Below, in pieces: positions 47,201 through 60,445 of a stretch of DNA of 64,000 nucleotides (position 1 is the first letter of the stretch; each line of letters begins with the position of its first letter). Below the pieces are notes generated by a model. That model was not told where the DNA came from. It did no database searches and saw only the letters and a program-made list of their open reading frames with translations. Source of the stretch: Camelus bactrianus. Taxonomy: Eukaryota > Chordata > Mammalia > Artiodactyla > Camelidae. The position numbers and the translations under genes are program-made. The DNA lies in contig NC_133541.1 of the NCBI RefSeq assembly GCF_048773025.1, forward strand, positions 157,758,201-157,822,200, given 5' to 3'.

Positions 47201-50200
47201 TCCTGCAACCCGTTCCCTTGGTGCTAGATGAACGAACGTCTCTCCACTTGCTCAGTTCTGAGAGATAATTGTGTGTGAAAGCCGTCCTTCACCTAGCTTG
47301 TTGGGAACACAAAGTTTCTTTTCAGTAGCAAACTCCACTTCATACATATATATGGGGAGGTACTAGCTCCAACTCGGTTTTACAGTGAAAACTGCAGGAA
47401 CTTCAAACCGGCACTAGGAAACAGAATGAGAAAGCAGAGAAAAAGTGTCTCCTGCAACCCGTTCCCTTGGTGCTAGATGAACGAACGTCTCTGTACACGC
47501 TCAGTTCTGAGAGATAATTGTGTGTGAAAGCCGTCCTTCACCTAGCTTGTTGGGAACACAAAGTTTCTTTTCAGTAGCAAACTCCACTTCATACATATAT
47601 ATGGGGAGGTACTAGCTCCAACTCGGTTTTACAGTGAAAACTGCAGGAACTTCAAACCGGCACTAGGAAACAGAATGAGAAAGCAGAGAAAAAGTGTCTC
47701 CTGCAACCCGTTCCCTTGGTGCTAGATGAACGAACGTCTCTGTACACGCTCAGTTCTGAGAGATAATTGTGTGTGAAAGCCGTCCTTCACCTAGCTTGTT
47801 GGGAACACAAAGTTTCTTTTCAGTAGCAAACTCCACTTCATACATATATATGGGGAGGTACTAGCTCCAACTCGGTTTTACAGTGAAAACTGCAGGAACT
47901 TCAAACCGGCACTAGGAAACAGACTGAGATAGCAGAGAAAAAGTGTCTCCTGCAACCCGTTCCCTTGGTGCTAGATGAACGAACGTCTCTCCACTTGCTC
48001 AGTTCTGAGAGATAATTGTGTGTGAAAGCCGTCCTTCACCTAGCTTGTTGGGAACACAAAGTTTCTTTTCAGTAGCAAACTCCACTTCATACATATATAT
48101 GGGGAGGTACTAGCTCCAACTCGGTTTTACAGTGAAAACTGCAGGAACTTCAAACCGGCACTAGGAAACAGAATGAGAAAGCAGAGAAAAAGTGTCTCCT
48201 GCAACCCGTTCCCTTGGTGCTAGATGAACGAACGTCTCTGTACACGCTCAGTTCTGAGAGATAATTGTGTGTGAAAGCCGTCCTTCACCTAGATTGTTGG
48301 GAACACAAAGTTTCTTTTCAGTAGCAAACTCCACTTCATACATATATATGGGGAGGTACTAGCTCCAACTCGGTTTTACAGTGAAAACTGCAGGAACTTC
48401 AAACCGGCACTAGGAAACAGACTGAGATAGCAGAGAAAAAGTGTCTCCTGCAACCCGTTCCCTTGGTGCTAGATGAACGAACGTCTCTCCACTTGCTCAG
48501 TTCTGAGAGATAATTGTGTGTGAAAGCCGTCCTTCATCTAGCTTGTTGGGAACACAAAGTTTCTTTTCAGTAGCAAACTCCACTTCATACATATATATGG
48601 GGAGGTACTAGCTCCAACTCGGTTTTACAGTGAAAACTGCAGGAACTTCAAACCGGCACTAGGAAAAAGACTGAGAAAGCAGAGAAAAAGTGTCTCCTGC
48701 AACCCGTTCCCTTGGTGCTAGATGAACGAACGTCTCTGTACACGCTCAGTTCTGAGAGATAATTGTGTGTGAAAGCCGTCCTTCACCTAGCTTGTTGGGA
48801 ATACAAAGTTTCTTTTCAGTTGCAAACTCCATTCCATTCATATATATGCGGAGGTACTAGCTCCAACTCGGTTTTACAGTGAAAACTGCAGGAACTTCAA
48901 ACCGGCACTAGGAAACAGACTGAGATAGCAGAGAATAAGTGTCTCCTGCAACCCGTTCCCTTGGTGCTAGATGAACGAACGTCTCTCCACTTGCTCAGTT
49001 CTGAGAGATAATTGTGTGTGAAAGCCGTCCTTCACCTAGCTTGTTGGGAACACAAAGTTTCTTTTCAGTAGCAAACTCCACTTCATACATATATATGGGG
49101 AGGTACTAGCTCCAACTCGGTTTTACAGTGAAAACTGCAGGAACTTCAAACCGGCACTAGGAAACAGAATGAGAAAGCAGAGAAAAAGTGTCTCCTGCAA
49201 CCCGTTCCCTTGGTGCTAGATGAACGAACGTCTCTGTACACGCTCAGTTCTGAGAGATAATTGTGTGTGAAAGCCGTCCTTCACCTAGCTTGTTGGGAAC
49301 ACAAAGTTTCTTTTCAGTAGCAAACTCAACTTCATACATATATATGGGGAGGTACTAGCTCCAACTCGGTTTTACAGTGAAAACTGCAGGAACTTCAAAC
49401 CGGCACTAGGAAACAGACTGAGATAGCAGAGAAAAAGTGTCTCCTGCAACCCGTTCCCTTGGTGCTAGATGAACGAACGTCTCTCCACTTGCTCAGTTCT
49501 GAGAGATAATTGTGTGTGAAAGCCGTCCTTCACCTAGCTTGTTGGGAACACAAAGTTTCTTTTCAGTAGCAAACTCCACTTCATACATATATATGGGGAG
49601 GTACTAGCTCCAACTCGGTTTTACAGTGAAAACTGCAGGAACTTCAAACCGGCACTAGGAAACAGAATGAGAAAGCAGAGAAAAAGTGTCTCCTGCAACC
49701 CGTTCCCTTGGTGCTAGATGAACGAACGTCTCTGTACACGCTCAGTTCTGAGAGATAATTGTGTGTGAAAGCCGTCCTTCACCTAGCTTGTTGGGAACAC
49801 AAAGTTTCTTTTCAGTAGCAAACTCCACTTCATACATATATATGGGGAGGTACTAGCTCCAACTCGGTTTTACAGTGAAAACTGCAGGAACTTCAAACCG
49901 GCACTAGGAAACAGACTGAGATAGCAGAGAAAAAGTGTCTCCTGCAACCCGTTCCCTTGGTGCTAGATGAACGAACGTCTCTCCACTTGCTCAGTTCTGA
50001 GAGATAATTGTGTGTGAAAGCCGTCCTTCACCTAGCTTGTTGGGAACACAAAGTTTCTTTTCAGTAGCAAACTCCACTTCATACATATATATGGGGAGGT
50101 ACTAGCTCCAACTCGGTTTTACAGTGAAAACTGCAGGAACTTCAAACCGGCACTAGGAAACAGAATGAGAAAGCAGAGAAAAAGTGTCTCCTGCAACCCG

Positions 50201-51731
50201 TTCCCTTGGTGCTAGATGAACGAACGTCTCTGTACACGCTCAGTTCTGAGAGATAATTGTGTGTGAAAGCCGTCCTTCACCTAGCTTGTTGGGAACACAA
50301 AGTTTCTTTTCAGTAGCAAACTCCACTTCATACATATATATGGGGAGGTACTAGCTCCAACTCGGTTTTACAGTGAAAACTGCAGGAACTTCAAATAGGC
50401 ACTAGGAAACAGACTGAGATAGCAGAGAAAAAGTGTCTCCTGCAACCCGTTCCCTTGGTGCTAGATGAACGAACGTCTCTCCACTTGCTCAGTTCTGAGA
50501 GATAAGTGTGTGTGAAAGCCGTCCTTCACCTAGCTATTTGGGAAAACACAGTATCTTTTCAGTTCCAAACTCCATTCCATACATATATATGGGGAGTTAC
50601 TAGCTCCAACTCGGTTTTACAGTGAAAACTGCAGGAACTTCAAACCGGCACTAGGAAACAGACTGAGATAGCAGAGAATAAGTGTCTCCTGCAACCCGTT
50701 CCCTTGGTGCTAGATGAACGAACGTCTCTCCACTTGCTCAGTTCTGAGAGATAATTGTGTGTGAAAGCCATCCTTCACCTAGCTTGTTGGGAACACAAAG
50801 TTTCTTTTCAGTAGCAAACTCCATTCCATACATTTATATTGGAGGTACTAGCTCCAACTCGGTTTTACAGTGAAAACTGCAGGAACTTCAAATAGGCACA
50901 AGGAAACAGACTGGGAAACCAGAGTAAAAGTTTCCCCTGCAACCCGTTCCCTTGGTGCTACATGAACGAACGTTTCTGTACATGCTCAGTTCTGAGAGAT
51001 AAGTGTGTGTGAAAGCCGTCCTTCACCTAGGTAGTTGGGAACACAAAGTATCTTTTCAGTTCCAAACTCCACTCCATGCATATATATGGGGAGTTACTAG
51101 CTCCAACTCGGTTTTACAGTGAAAACTTCAGGAACTTCAAACCGGCACTAGGAAACAGACTGAGATAGCAGAGAAAAAGTGTCTCCTGCAACCCGTTCCC
51201 TTGGTGCTAGATGAACGAACGTCTCTCCACTTGCTCAGTTCTGAGAGATAAGTGTGTGTGAAAGCCGTCCTTCACCTAGCTTGTTGGGAACACAAAGTTT
51301 CTTTTCAGTAGCAAACTCCACTTCATACATATATATGGGGAGGTACTAGCTCCAACTCGGTTTTACAGTGAAAACTGCAGGAACTTCAAACCGGCACTAG
51401 GAAACAGACTGAGAAAGCAGAGAAAAAGTGTCTCCTGCAACCCGTTCCCTTGGTGCTAGATGAACGAACGTCTCTGTACACGCTCAGTTCTGAGAGATAA
51501 TTGTGTGTGAAAGCCGTCCTTCACCTAGCTTGTTGGGAACACAAAGTTTCTTTTCAGTTGCAAACTCCATTCCTTACATATATATGGGGAGGTACTAGCT
51601 CCAACTCGGTTTTACCGTGAAAACTGCAGGAACTTCAAACCGGCACTAGGAAACAGACTGAGAAAGCAGAGAAAAAGTGTCTCCTGCAACCCGTTCCCTT
51701 GGTGCTAGATGAACGAACGTCTCTGTACACG
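44267..51731 (+). repeat. Domain V: displaced HOR fragments among E monomers
   Basis: The left end (44267-46255) repeats the first eight monomers of the domain III unit: B E F A D* G E H. It then joins a B with GCTTCTTGG at 46256, followed by E C A E E E E E E C E E E E E E. A second fragment A D* G E H occupies 50488-51731, with an ordinary E head (AAGTG, GCTTGTTGG) in place of the usual GCTTCTTGG E. Private changes include CCTTTACC and TTTTTAG in the A at 45012, GGATCTTC in the E at 45758 and AAGTCGG in the A at 47002. The run 47251-50487 is almost entirely E, often alternating E1 and E2 tails. Confidence 0.8.
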
Positions 51732-52727
51732 CTCAGTTCTGAGAGATAATTGTGTGTGAAAGCCGTCCTTCACCTAGCTTGTTGGGAACACAAAGTTTCT
51801 TTTCAGTAGCAAACTCCACTTCATACATATATATGGGGAGGTACTAGCTCCAACTCGGTTTTACAGTGAAAACTGCAGGAACTTCAAACCGGCACTAGGA
51901 AACAGAATGAGATAGCAGAGAAAAAGTGTCTCCTGCAACCCGTTCCCTTGGTGCTAGATGAACGAACGTCTCTGTACACGCTCAGTTCTGAGAGATAATT
52001 GTGTGTGAAAGCCGTCCTTCACCTAGCTTGTTGGGAACACAAAGTTTCTTTTCAGTAGCAAACTCCACTTCATACATATATATGGGGAGGTACTAGCTCC
52101 AACTCGGTTTTACAGTGAAAACTGCAGGAACTTCAAACCGGCACTAGGAAACAGACTGAGATAGCAGAGAAAAAGTGTCTCCTGCAACCCGTTCCCTTGG
52201 TGCTAGATGAACGAACGTCTCTCCACTTGCTCAGTTCTGAGAGATAATTGTGTGTGAAAGCCGTCCTTCACCTAGCTTGTTGGGAACACAAAGTTTCTTT
52301 TCAGTAGCAAACTCCACTTCATACATATATATGGGGAGGTACTAGCTCCAACTCGGTTTTACAGTGAAAACTGCAGGAACTTCAAACCGGCACTAGGAAA
52401 CAGAATGAGAAAGCAGAGAAAAAGTGTCTCCTGCAACCCGTTCCCTTGGTGCTAGATGAACGAACGTCTCTGTACACGCTCAGTTCTGAGAGATAATTGT
52501 GTGTGAAAGCCGTCCTTCACCTAGCTTGTTGGGAACACAAAGTTTCTTTTCAGTTGCAAACTCCATTCCATTCATATATATGGGGAGGTACTAGCTCCAA
52601 CTCGGTTTTACAGTGAAAACTGCAGGAACTTCAAACCGGCACTAGGAAACAGACTGAGAAAGCAGAGAAAAAGTGTCTCCTGCAACCCGTTCCCTTGGTG
52701 CTAGATGAATGAACGTCTCTCCACTTG

Positions 52728-55465
52728 CTCAGTTCTGAGAGATAAGTGTGTGTGAAAGCCGTCCTTCACCTAGCTATTTGGGAAAACAAAGTATCTTTTC
52801 AGTTCCAAACTCCATTCCATACATATATATGGGGAGTTACTAGCTCCAACTCGGTTTTACAGTGAAAACTGCAGGAACTTCAAACCGGCACTAGGAAACA
52901 GACTGAGATAGCAGAGAAAAAGTGTCTCCTGCAACCCGTTCCCTTGGTGCTAGATGAACGAACGTCTCTCCACTTGCTCAGTTCTGAGAGATAATTGTGT
53001 GTGAAAGCCGTCCTTCACCTAGCTTGTTGGGAACACAAAGTTTCTTTTCAGTAGCAAACTCCACTTCATACATATATATGGGGAGGTACTAGCTCCAACT
53101 CGGTTTTACAGTGAAAACTGCAGGAACTTCAAACCGGCACTAGGAAACAGAATGAGAAAGCAGAGAAAAAGTGTCTCCTGCAACCCGTTCCCTTGGTGCT
53201 AGATGAACGAACGTCTCTGTACACGCTCAGTTCTGAGAGATAATTGTGGGTGAAAGCCGTCCTTCACCTAGCTTGTTGGGAATACAAAGTTTCTTTTCAG
53301 TTGCAAACTCCATTCCATTCATATATATGGGGAGGTACTAGCTCCAACTCGGTTTTACAGTGAAAACTGCAGGAACTTCAAACCGGCACTAGGAAACAGA
53401 CTGAGATAGCAGAGAATAAGTGTCTCCTGCAACCCGTTCCCTTGGTGCTAGATGAACGAACGTCTCTCCACTTGCTCAGTTCTGAGAGATAATTGTGTGT
53501 GAAAGCCGTCCTTCACCTAGCTTGTTGGGAACACAAAGTTTCTTTTCAGTAGCAAACTCCACTTCATACATATATATGGGGAGGTACTAGCTCCAACTCG
53601 GTTTTACAGTGAAAACTGCAGGAACTTCAAACCGGCACTAGGAAACAGAATGAGAAAGCAGAGAAAAAGTGTCTCCTGCAACCCGTTCCCTTGGTGCTAG
53701 ATGAACGAACGTCTCTGTACACGCTCAGTTCTGAGAGATAATTGTGTGTGAAAGCCGTCCTTCACCTAGCTTGTTGGGAACACAAAGTTTCTTTTCAGTA
53801 GCAAACTCCACTTCATACATATATATGGGGAGGTACTAGCTCCAACTCGGTTTTACAGTGAAAACTGCAGGAACTTCAAACCGGCACTAGGAAACAGACT
53901 GAGATAGCAGAGAAAAAGTGTCTCCTGCAACCCGTTCCCTTGGTGCTAGATGAACGAACGTCTCTCCACTTGCTCAGTTCTGAGAGATAATTGTGTGTGA
54001 AAGCCGTCCTTCACCTAGCTTGTTGGGAACACAAAGTTTCTTTTCAGTAGCAAACTCCACTTCATACATATATATGGGGAGGTACTAGCTCCAACTCGGT
54101 TTTACAGTGAAAACTGCAGGAACTTCAAACCGGCACTAGGAAACAGAATGAGAAAGCAGAGAAAAAGTGTCTCCTGCAACCCGTTCCCTTGGTGCTAGAT
54201 GAATGAACGTCTCTCCACTTGCTCAGTTCTGAGAGATAAGTGTGTGTGAAAGCCGTCCTTCACCTAGCTATTTGGGAAAACAAAGTATCTTTTCAGTTCC
54301 AAACTCCATTCCATACATATATATGGGGAGTTACTAGCTCCAACTCGGTTTTACAGTGAAAACTGCAGGAACTTCAAACCGGCACTAGGAAACAGACTGA
54401 GATAGCAGAGAATAAGTGTCTCCTGCAACCCGTTCCCTTGGTGCTAGATGAACGAACGTCTCTCCACTTGCTCAGTTCTGAGAGATAATTGTGTGTGAAA
54501 GCCATCCTTCACCTAGCTTGTTGGGAACACAAAGTTTCTTTTCAGTAGCAAACTCCATTCCATACATTTATATTGGAGGTACTAGCTCCAACTCGGTTTT
54601 ACAGTGAAAACTGCAGGAACTTCAAATAGGCACAAGGAAAAAGACTGGGAAACCAGAGTAAAAGTTTCCCCTGCAACCCGTTTCCTTGGTGCTACATGAA
54701 CGAACGTTTCTGTACATGCTCAGTTCTGAGAGATAAGTGTGTGTGAAAGCCGTCCTTCACCTAGGTAGTTGGGAACACAAAGTATCTTTTCAGTTCCAAA
54801 CTCCACTCCATGCATATATATGGGGAGTTACTAGCTCCAACTCGGTTTTACAGTGAAAACTTCAGGAACTTCAAACCGGCACTAGGAAACAGACTGAGAT
54901 AGCAGAGAAAAAGTGTCTCCTGCAACCCGTTCCCTTGGTGCTAGATGAACGAACGTCTCTCCACTTGCTCAGTTCTGAGAGATAATTGTGTGTGAAAGCC
55001 GTCCTTCACCTAGCTTCTTGGGAACACAAAGTTTCTTTTCAGTAGCAAACTCCACTTCATACATATATATGGGGAGGTACTAGCTCCAACTCGGTTTTAC
55101 AGTGAAAACTGCAGGAACTTCAAACCGGCACTAGGAAACAGAATGAGAAAGCAGAGAAAAAGTGTCTCCTGCAACCCGTTCCCTTGGTGCTAGATGAACG
55201 AACGTCTCTGTACACGCTCAGTTCTGAGAGATAATTGTGTGTGAAAGCCGTCCTTCACCTAGCTTGTTGGGAACACAAAGTTTCTTTTCAGTTGCAAACT
55301 CCATTCCATTCATATATATGGGGAGGTACTAGCTCCAACTCGGTTTTACAGTGAAAACTGCAGGAACTTCAAACCGGCACTAGGAAACAGACTGAGAAAG
55401 CAGAGAAAAAGTGTCTCCTGCAACCCGTTCCCTTGGTGCTAGATGAATGAACGTCTCTCCACTTG
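52728..55465 (+). repeat. 11-mer HOR unit (2,738 bp), copy 1
   Basis: Order is A E C E E E A D* G E C. The C at 53226 carries GTGGGTG, which recurs 2,738 bp later at 55964. The unit contains a four-monomer remnant of the domain III HOR (A D* G E). The G and D* markers GGCACAAGG and CCTAGGTAG are intact here, with private changes AAAAGAC and GTTTCCTTGG in D*. Confidence 0.8.
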
Positions 55466-57955
55466 CTCAGTTCTGAGAGATAAGTGTGTGTGAAAGCCGT
55501 CCTTCACCTAGCTATTTGGGAAAACAAAGTATCTTTTCAGTTCCAAACTCCATTCCATACTTATATATGGGGAGTTACTAGCTCCAACTCGGTTTTACAG
55601 TGAAAACTGCAGGAACTTCAAACCGGCACTAGGAAACAGACTGAGATAGCAGAGAAAAAGTGTCTCCTGCAACCCGTTCCCTTGGTGCTAGATGAACGAA
55701 CGTCTCTCCACTTGCTCAGTTCTGAGAGATAATTGTGTGTGAAAGCCGTCCTTCACCTAGCTTGTTGGGAACACAAAGTTTCTTTTCAGTAGCAAACTCC
55801 ACTTCATACATATATATGGGGAGGTACTAGCTCCAACTCGGTTTTACAGTGAAAACTGCAGGAACTTCAAACCGGCACTAGGAAACAGAATGAGAAAGCA
55901 GAGAAAAAGTGTCTCCTGCAACCCGTTCCCTTGGTGCTAGATGAACGAACGTCTCTGTACACGCTCAGTTCTGAGAGATAATTGTGGGTGAAAGCCGTCC
56001 TTCACCTAGCTTGTTGGGAATACAAAGTTTCTTTTCAGTTGCAAACTCCATTCCATTCATATATATGGGGAGGTACTAGCTCCAACTCGGTTTTACAGTG
56101 AAAACTGCAGGAACTTCAAACCGGCACTAGGAAACAGACTGAGATAGCAGAGAATAAGTGTCTCCTGCAACCCGTTCCCTTGGTGCTAGATGAACGAACG
56201 TCTCTCCACTTGCTCAGTTCTGAGAGATAATTGTGTGTGAAAGCCGTCCTTCACCTAGCTTGTTGGGAACACAAAGTTTCTTTTCAGTAGCAAACTCCAC
56301 TTCATACATATATATGGGGAGGTACTAGCTCCAACTCGGTTTTACAGTGAAAACTGCAGGAACTTCAAACCGGCACTAGGAAACAGAATGAGAAAGCAGA
56401 GAAAAAGTGTCTCCTGCAACCCGTTCCCTTGGTGCTAGATGAACGAACGTCTCTGTACACGCTCAGTTCTGAGAGATAATTGTGTGTGAAAGCCGTCCTT
56501 CACCTAGCTTGTTGGGAACACAAAGTTTCTTTTCAGTAGCAAACTCCACTTCATACATATATATGGGGAGGTACTAGCTCCAACTCGGTTTTACAGTGAA
56601 AACTGCAGGAACTTCAAACCGGCACTAGGAAACAGACTGAGATAGCAGAGAAAAAGTGTCTCCTGCAACCCGTTCCCTTGGTGCTAGATGAACGAACGTC
56701 TCTCCACTTGCTCAGTTCTGAGAGATAATTGTGTGTGAAAGCCGTCCTTCACCTAGCTTGTTGGGAACACAAAGTTTCTTTTCAGTAGCAAACTCCACTT
56801 CATACATATATATGGGGAGGTACTAGCTCCAACTCGGTTTTACAGTGAAAACTGCAGGAACTTCAAACCGGCACTAGGAAACAGAATGAGAAAGCAGAGA
56901 AAAAGTGTCTCCTGCAACCCGTTCCCTTGGTGCTAGATGAATGAACGTCTCTCCACTTGCTCAGTTCTGAGAGATAAGTGTGTGTGAAAGCCGTCCTTCA
57001 CCTAGCTATTTGGGAAAACAAAGTATCTTTTCAGTTCCAAACTCCATTCCATACATATATATGGGGAGTTACTAGCTCCAACTCGGTTTTACAGTGAAAA
57101 CTGCAGGAACTTCAAACCGGCACTAGGAAACAGACTGAGATAGCAGAGAATAAGTGTCTCCTGCAACCCGTTCCCTTGGTGCTAGATGAACGAACGTCTC
57201 TCCACTTGCTCAGTTCTGAGAGATAATTGTGTGTGAAAGCCGTCCTTCACCTAGCTTGTTGGGAACACAAAGTTTCTTTTCAGTAGCAAACTCCATTCCA
57301 TACATATATATGGGGAGGTACTAGCTCCAACTCGGTTTTACAGTGAAAACTGCAGGAACTTCAAACCGGCACTAGGAAACAGACTGAGATAGCAGAGAAA
57401 AAGTGTCTCCTGCAACCCGTTCCCTTGGTGCTAGATGAACGAACGTTTCTGTACATGCTCAGTTCTGAGAGATAAGTGTGTGTGAAAGCCGTCCTTCACC
57501 TAGGTAGTTGGGAACACAAAGTATCTTTTCAGTTCCAAACTCCACTCCATGCATATATATGGGGAGTTACTAGCTCCAACTCGGTTTTACAGTGAAAACT
57601 TCAGGAACTTCAAACCGGCACTAGGAAACAGACTGAGATAGCAGAGAAAAAGTGTCTCCTGCAACCCGTTCCCTTGGTGCTAGATGAACGAACGTCTCTC
57701 CACTTGCTCAGTTCTGAGAGATAATTGTGTGTGAAAGCCGTCCTTCACCTAGCTTCTTGGGAACACAAAGTTTCTTTTCAGTTGCAAACTCCATTCCATT
57801 CATATATATGGGGAGGTACTAGCTCCAACTCGGTTTTACAGTGAAAACTGCAGGAACTTCAAACCGGCACTAGGAAACAGACTGAGAAAGCAGAGAAAAA
57901 GTGTCTCCTGCAACCCGTTCCCTTGGTGCTAGATGAATGAACGTCTCTCCACTTG
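55466..57955 (+). repeat. 11-mer HOR copy 2, reduced to 10 monomers
   Basis: Order is A E C E E E A x G C. It matches copy 1 at an offset of 2,738 up to about 57208. The monomer in the D* position (57209) has E-like and C/A-like segments and lost GCCATCC, GGCACAAGG and the D tail, but still ends GTTTCTGTACATG. The last monomer (57707) has the GCTTCTTGGG head of the E and the CATTCATATATATGG tail of the C, so the two monomers were fused with loss of about one period. Confidence 0.8.
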
Positions 57956-60445
57956 CTCAGTTCTGAGAGATAAGTGTGTGTGAAAGCCGTCCTTCACCTA
58001 GCTATTTGGGAAAACAAAGTATCTTTTCAGTTCCAAACTCCATTCCATACATATATATGGGGAGTTACTAGCTCCAACTCGGTTTTACAGTGAAAACTGC
58101 AGGAACTTCAAACCGGCACTAGGAAACAGACTGAGATAGCAGAGAAAAAGTGTCTCCTGCAACCCGTTCCCTTGGTGCTAGATGAACGAACGTCTCTCCA
58201 CTTGCTCAGTTCTGAGAGATAATTGTGTGTGAAAGCCGTCCTTCACCTAGCTTGTTGGGAACACAAAGTTTCTTTTCAGTAGCAAACTCCACTTCATACA
58301 TATATATGGGGAGGTACTAGCTCCAACTCGGTTTTACAGTGAAAACTGCAGGAACTTCAAACCGGCACTAGGAAACAGAATGAGAAAGCAGAGAAAAAGT
58401 GTCTCCTGCAACCCGTTCCCTTGGTGCTAGATGAACGAACGTCTCTGTACACGCTCAGTTCTGAGAGATAATTGTGTGTGAAAGCCGTCCTTCACCTAGC
58501 TTGTTGGGAACACAAAGTTTCTTTTCAGTAGCAAACTCCACTTCATACATATATATGGGGAGGTACTAGCTCCAACTCGGTTTTACAGTGAAAACTGCAG
58601 GAACTTCAAACCGGCACTAGGAAACAGACTGAGATAGCAGAGAAAAAGTGTCTCCTGCAACCCGTTCCCTTGGTGCTAGATGAACGAACGTCTCTCCACT
58701 TGCTCAGTTCTGAGAGATAATTGTGTGTGAAAGCCGTCCTTCACCTAGCTTGTTGGGAACACAAAGTTTCTTTTCAGTAGCAAACTCCACTTCATACATA
58801 TATATGGGGAGGTACTAGCTCCAACTCGGTTTTACAGTGAAAACTGCAGGAACTTCAAACCGGCACTAGGAAACAGAATGAGAAAGCAGAGAAAAAGTGT
58901 CTCCTGCAACCCGTTCCCTTGGTGCTAGATGAACGAACGTCTCTGTACACGCTCAGTTCTGAGAGATAATTGTGTGTGAAAGCCGTCCTTCACCTAGCTT
59001 GTTGGGAACACAAAGTTTCTTTTCAGTTGCAAACTCCATTCCATTCATATATATGGGGAGGTACTAGCTCCAACTCGGTTTTACAGTGAAAACTGCAGGA
59101 ACTTCAAACCGGCACTAGGAAACAGACTGAGAAAGCAGAGAAAAAGTGTCTCCTGCAACCCGTTCCCTTGGTGCTAGATGAATGAACGTCTCTCCACTTG
59201 CTCAGTTCTGAGAGATAAGTGTGTGTGAAAGCCGTCCTTCACCTAGCTATTTGGGAAAACAAAGTATCTTTTCAGTTCCAAACTCCATTCCATACATATA
59301 TATGGGGAGTTACTAGCTCCAACTCGGTTTTACAGTGAAAACTGCAGGAACTTCAAACCGGCACTAGGAAACAGACTGAGATAGCAGAGAAAAAGTGTCT
59401 CCTGCAACCCGTTCCCTTGGTGCTAGATGAACGAACGTCTCTCCACTTGCTCAGTTCTGAGAGATAATTGTGTGTGAAAGCCGTCCTTCACCTAGCTTGT
59501 TGGGAACACAAAGTTTCTTTTCAGTAGCAAACTCCACTTCATACATATATATGGGGAGGTACTAGCTCCAACTCGGTTTTACAGTGAAAACTGCAGGAAC
59601 TTCAAACCGGCACTAGGAAACAGAATGAGAAAGCAGAGAAAAAGTGTCTCCTGCAACCCGTTCCCTTGGTGCTAGATGAACGAACGTCTCTGTACACGCT
59701 CAGTTCTGAGAGATAATTGTGTGTGAAAGCCGTCCTTCACCTAGCTTGTTGGGAACACAAAGTTTCTTTTCAGTAGCAAACTCCACTTCATACATATATA
59801 TGGGGAGGTACTAGCTCCAACTCGGTTTTACAGTGAAAACTGCAGGAACTTCAAACCGGCACTAGGAAACAGACTGAGATAGCAGAGAAAAAGTGTCTCC
59901 TGCAACCCGTTCCCTTGGTGCTAGATGAACGAACGTCTCTCCACTTGCTCAGTTCTGAGAGATAATTGTGTGTGAAAGCCGTCCTTCACCTAGCTTGTTG
60001 GGAACACAAAGTTTCTTTTCAGTAGCAAACTCCATTCCATTCATATATATGGGGAGGTACTAGCTCCAACTCGGTTTTACAGTGAAAACTGCAGGAACTT
60101 CAAACCGGCACTAGGAAACAGACTGAGAAAGCAGAGAAAAAGTGTCTCCTGCAACCCGTTCCCTTGGTGCTAGATGAATGAACGTCTCTCCACTTGCTCA
60201 GTTCTGAGAGATAAGTGTGTGTGAAAGCCGTCCTTCACCTAGCTATTTGGGAAAACAAAGTATCTTTTCAGTTCCAAACTCCATTCCATACATATATATG
60301 GGGAGGTACTAGCTCCAACTCGGTTTTACAGTGAAAACTGCAGGAACTTCAAACCGGCACTAGGAAACAGACTGAGATAGCAGAGAAAAAGTGTCTCCTG
60401 CAACCCGTTCCCTTGGTGCTAGATGAACGAACGTCTCTCCACTTG

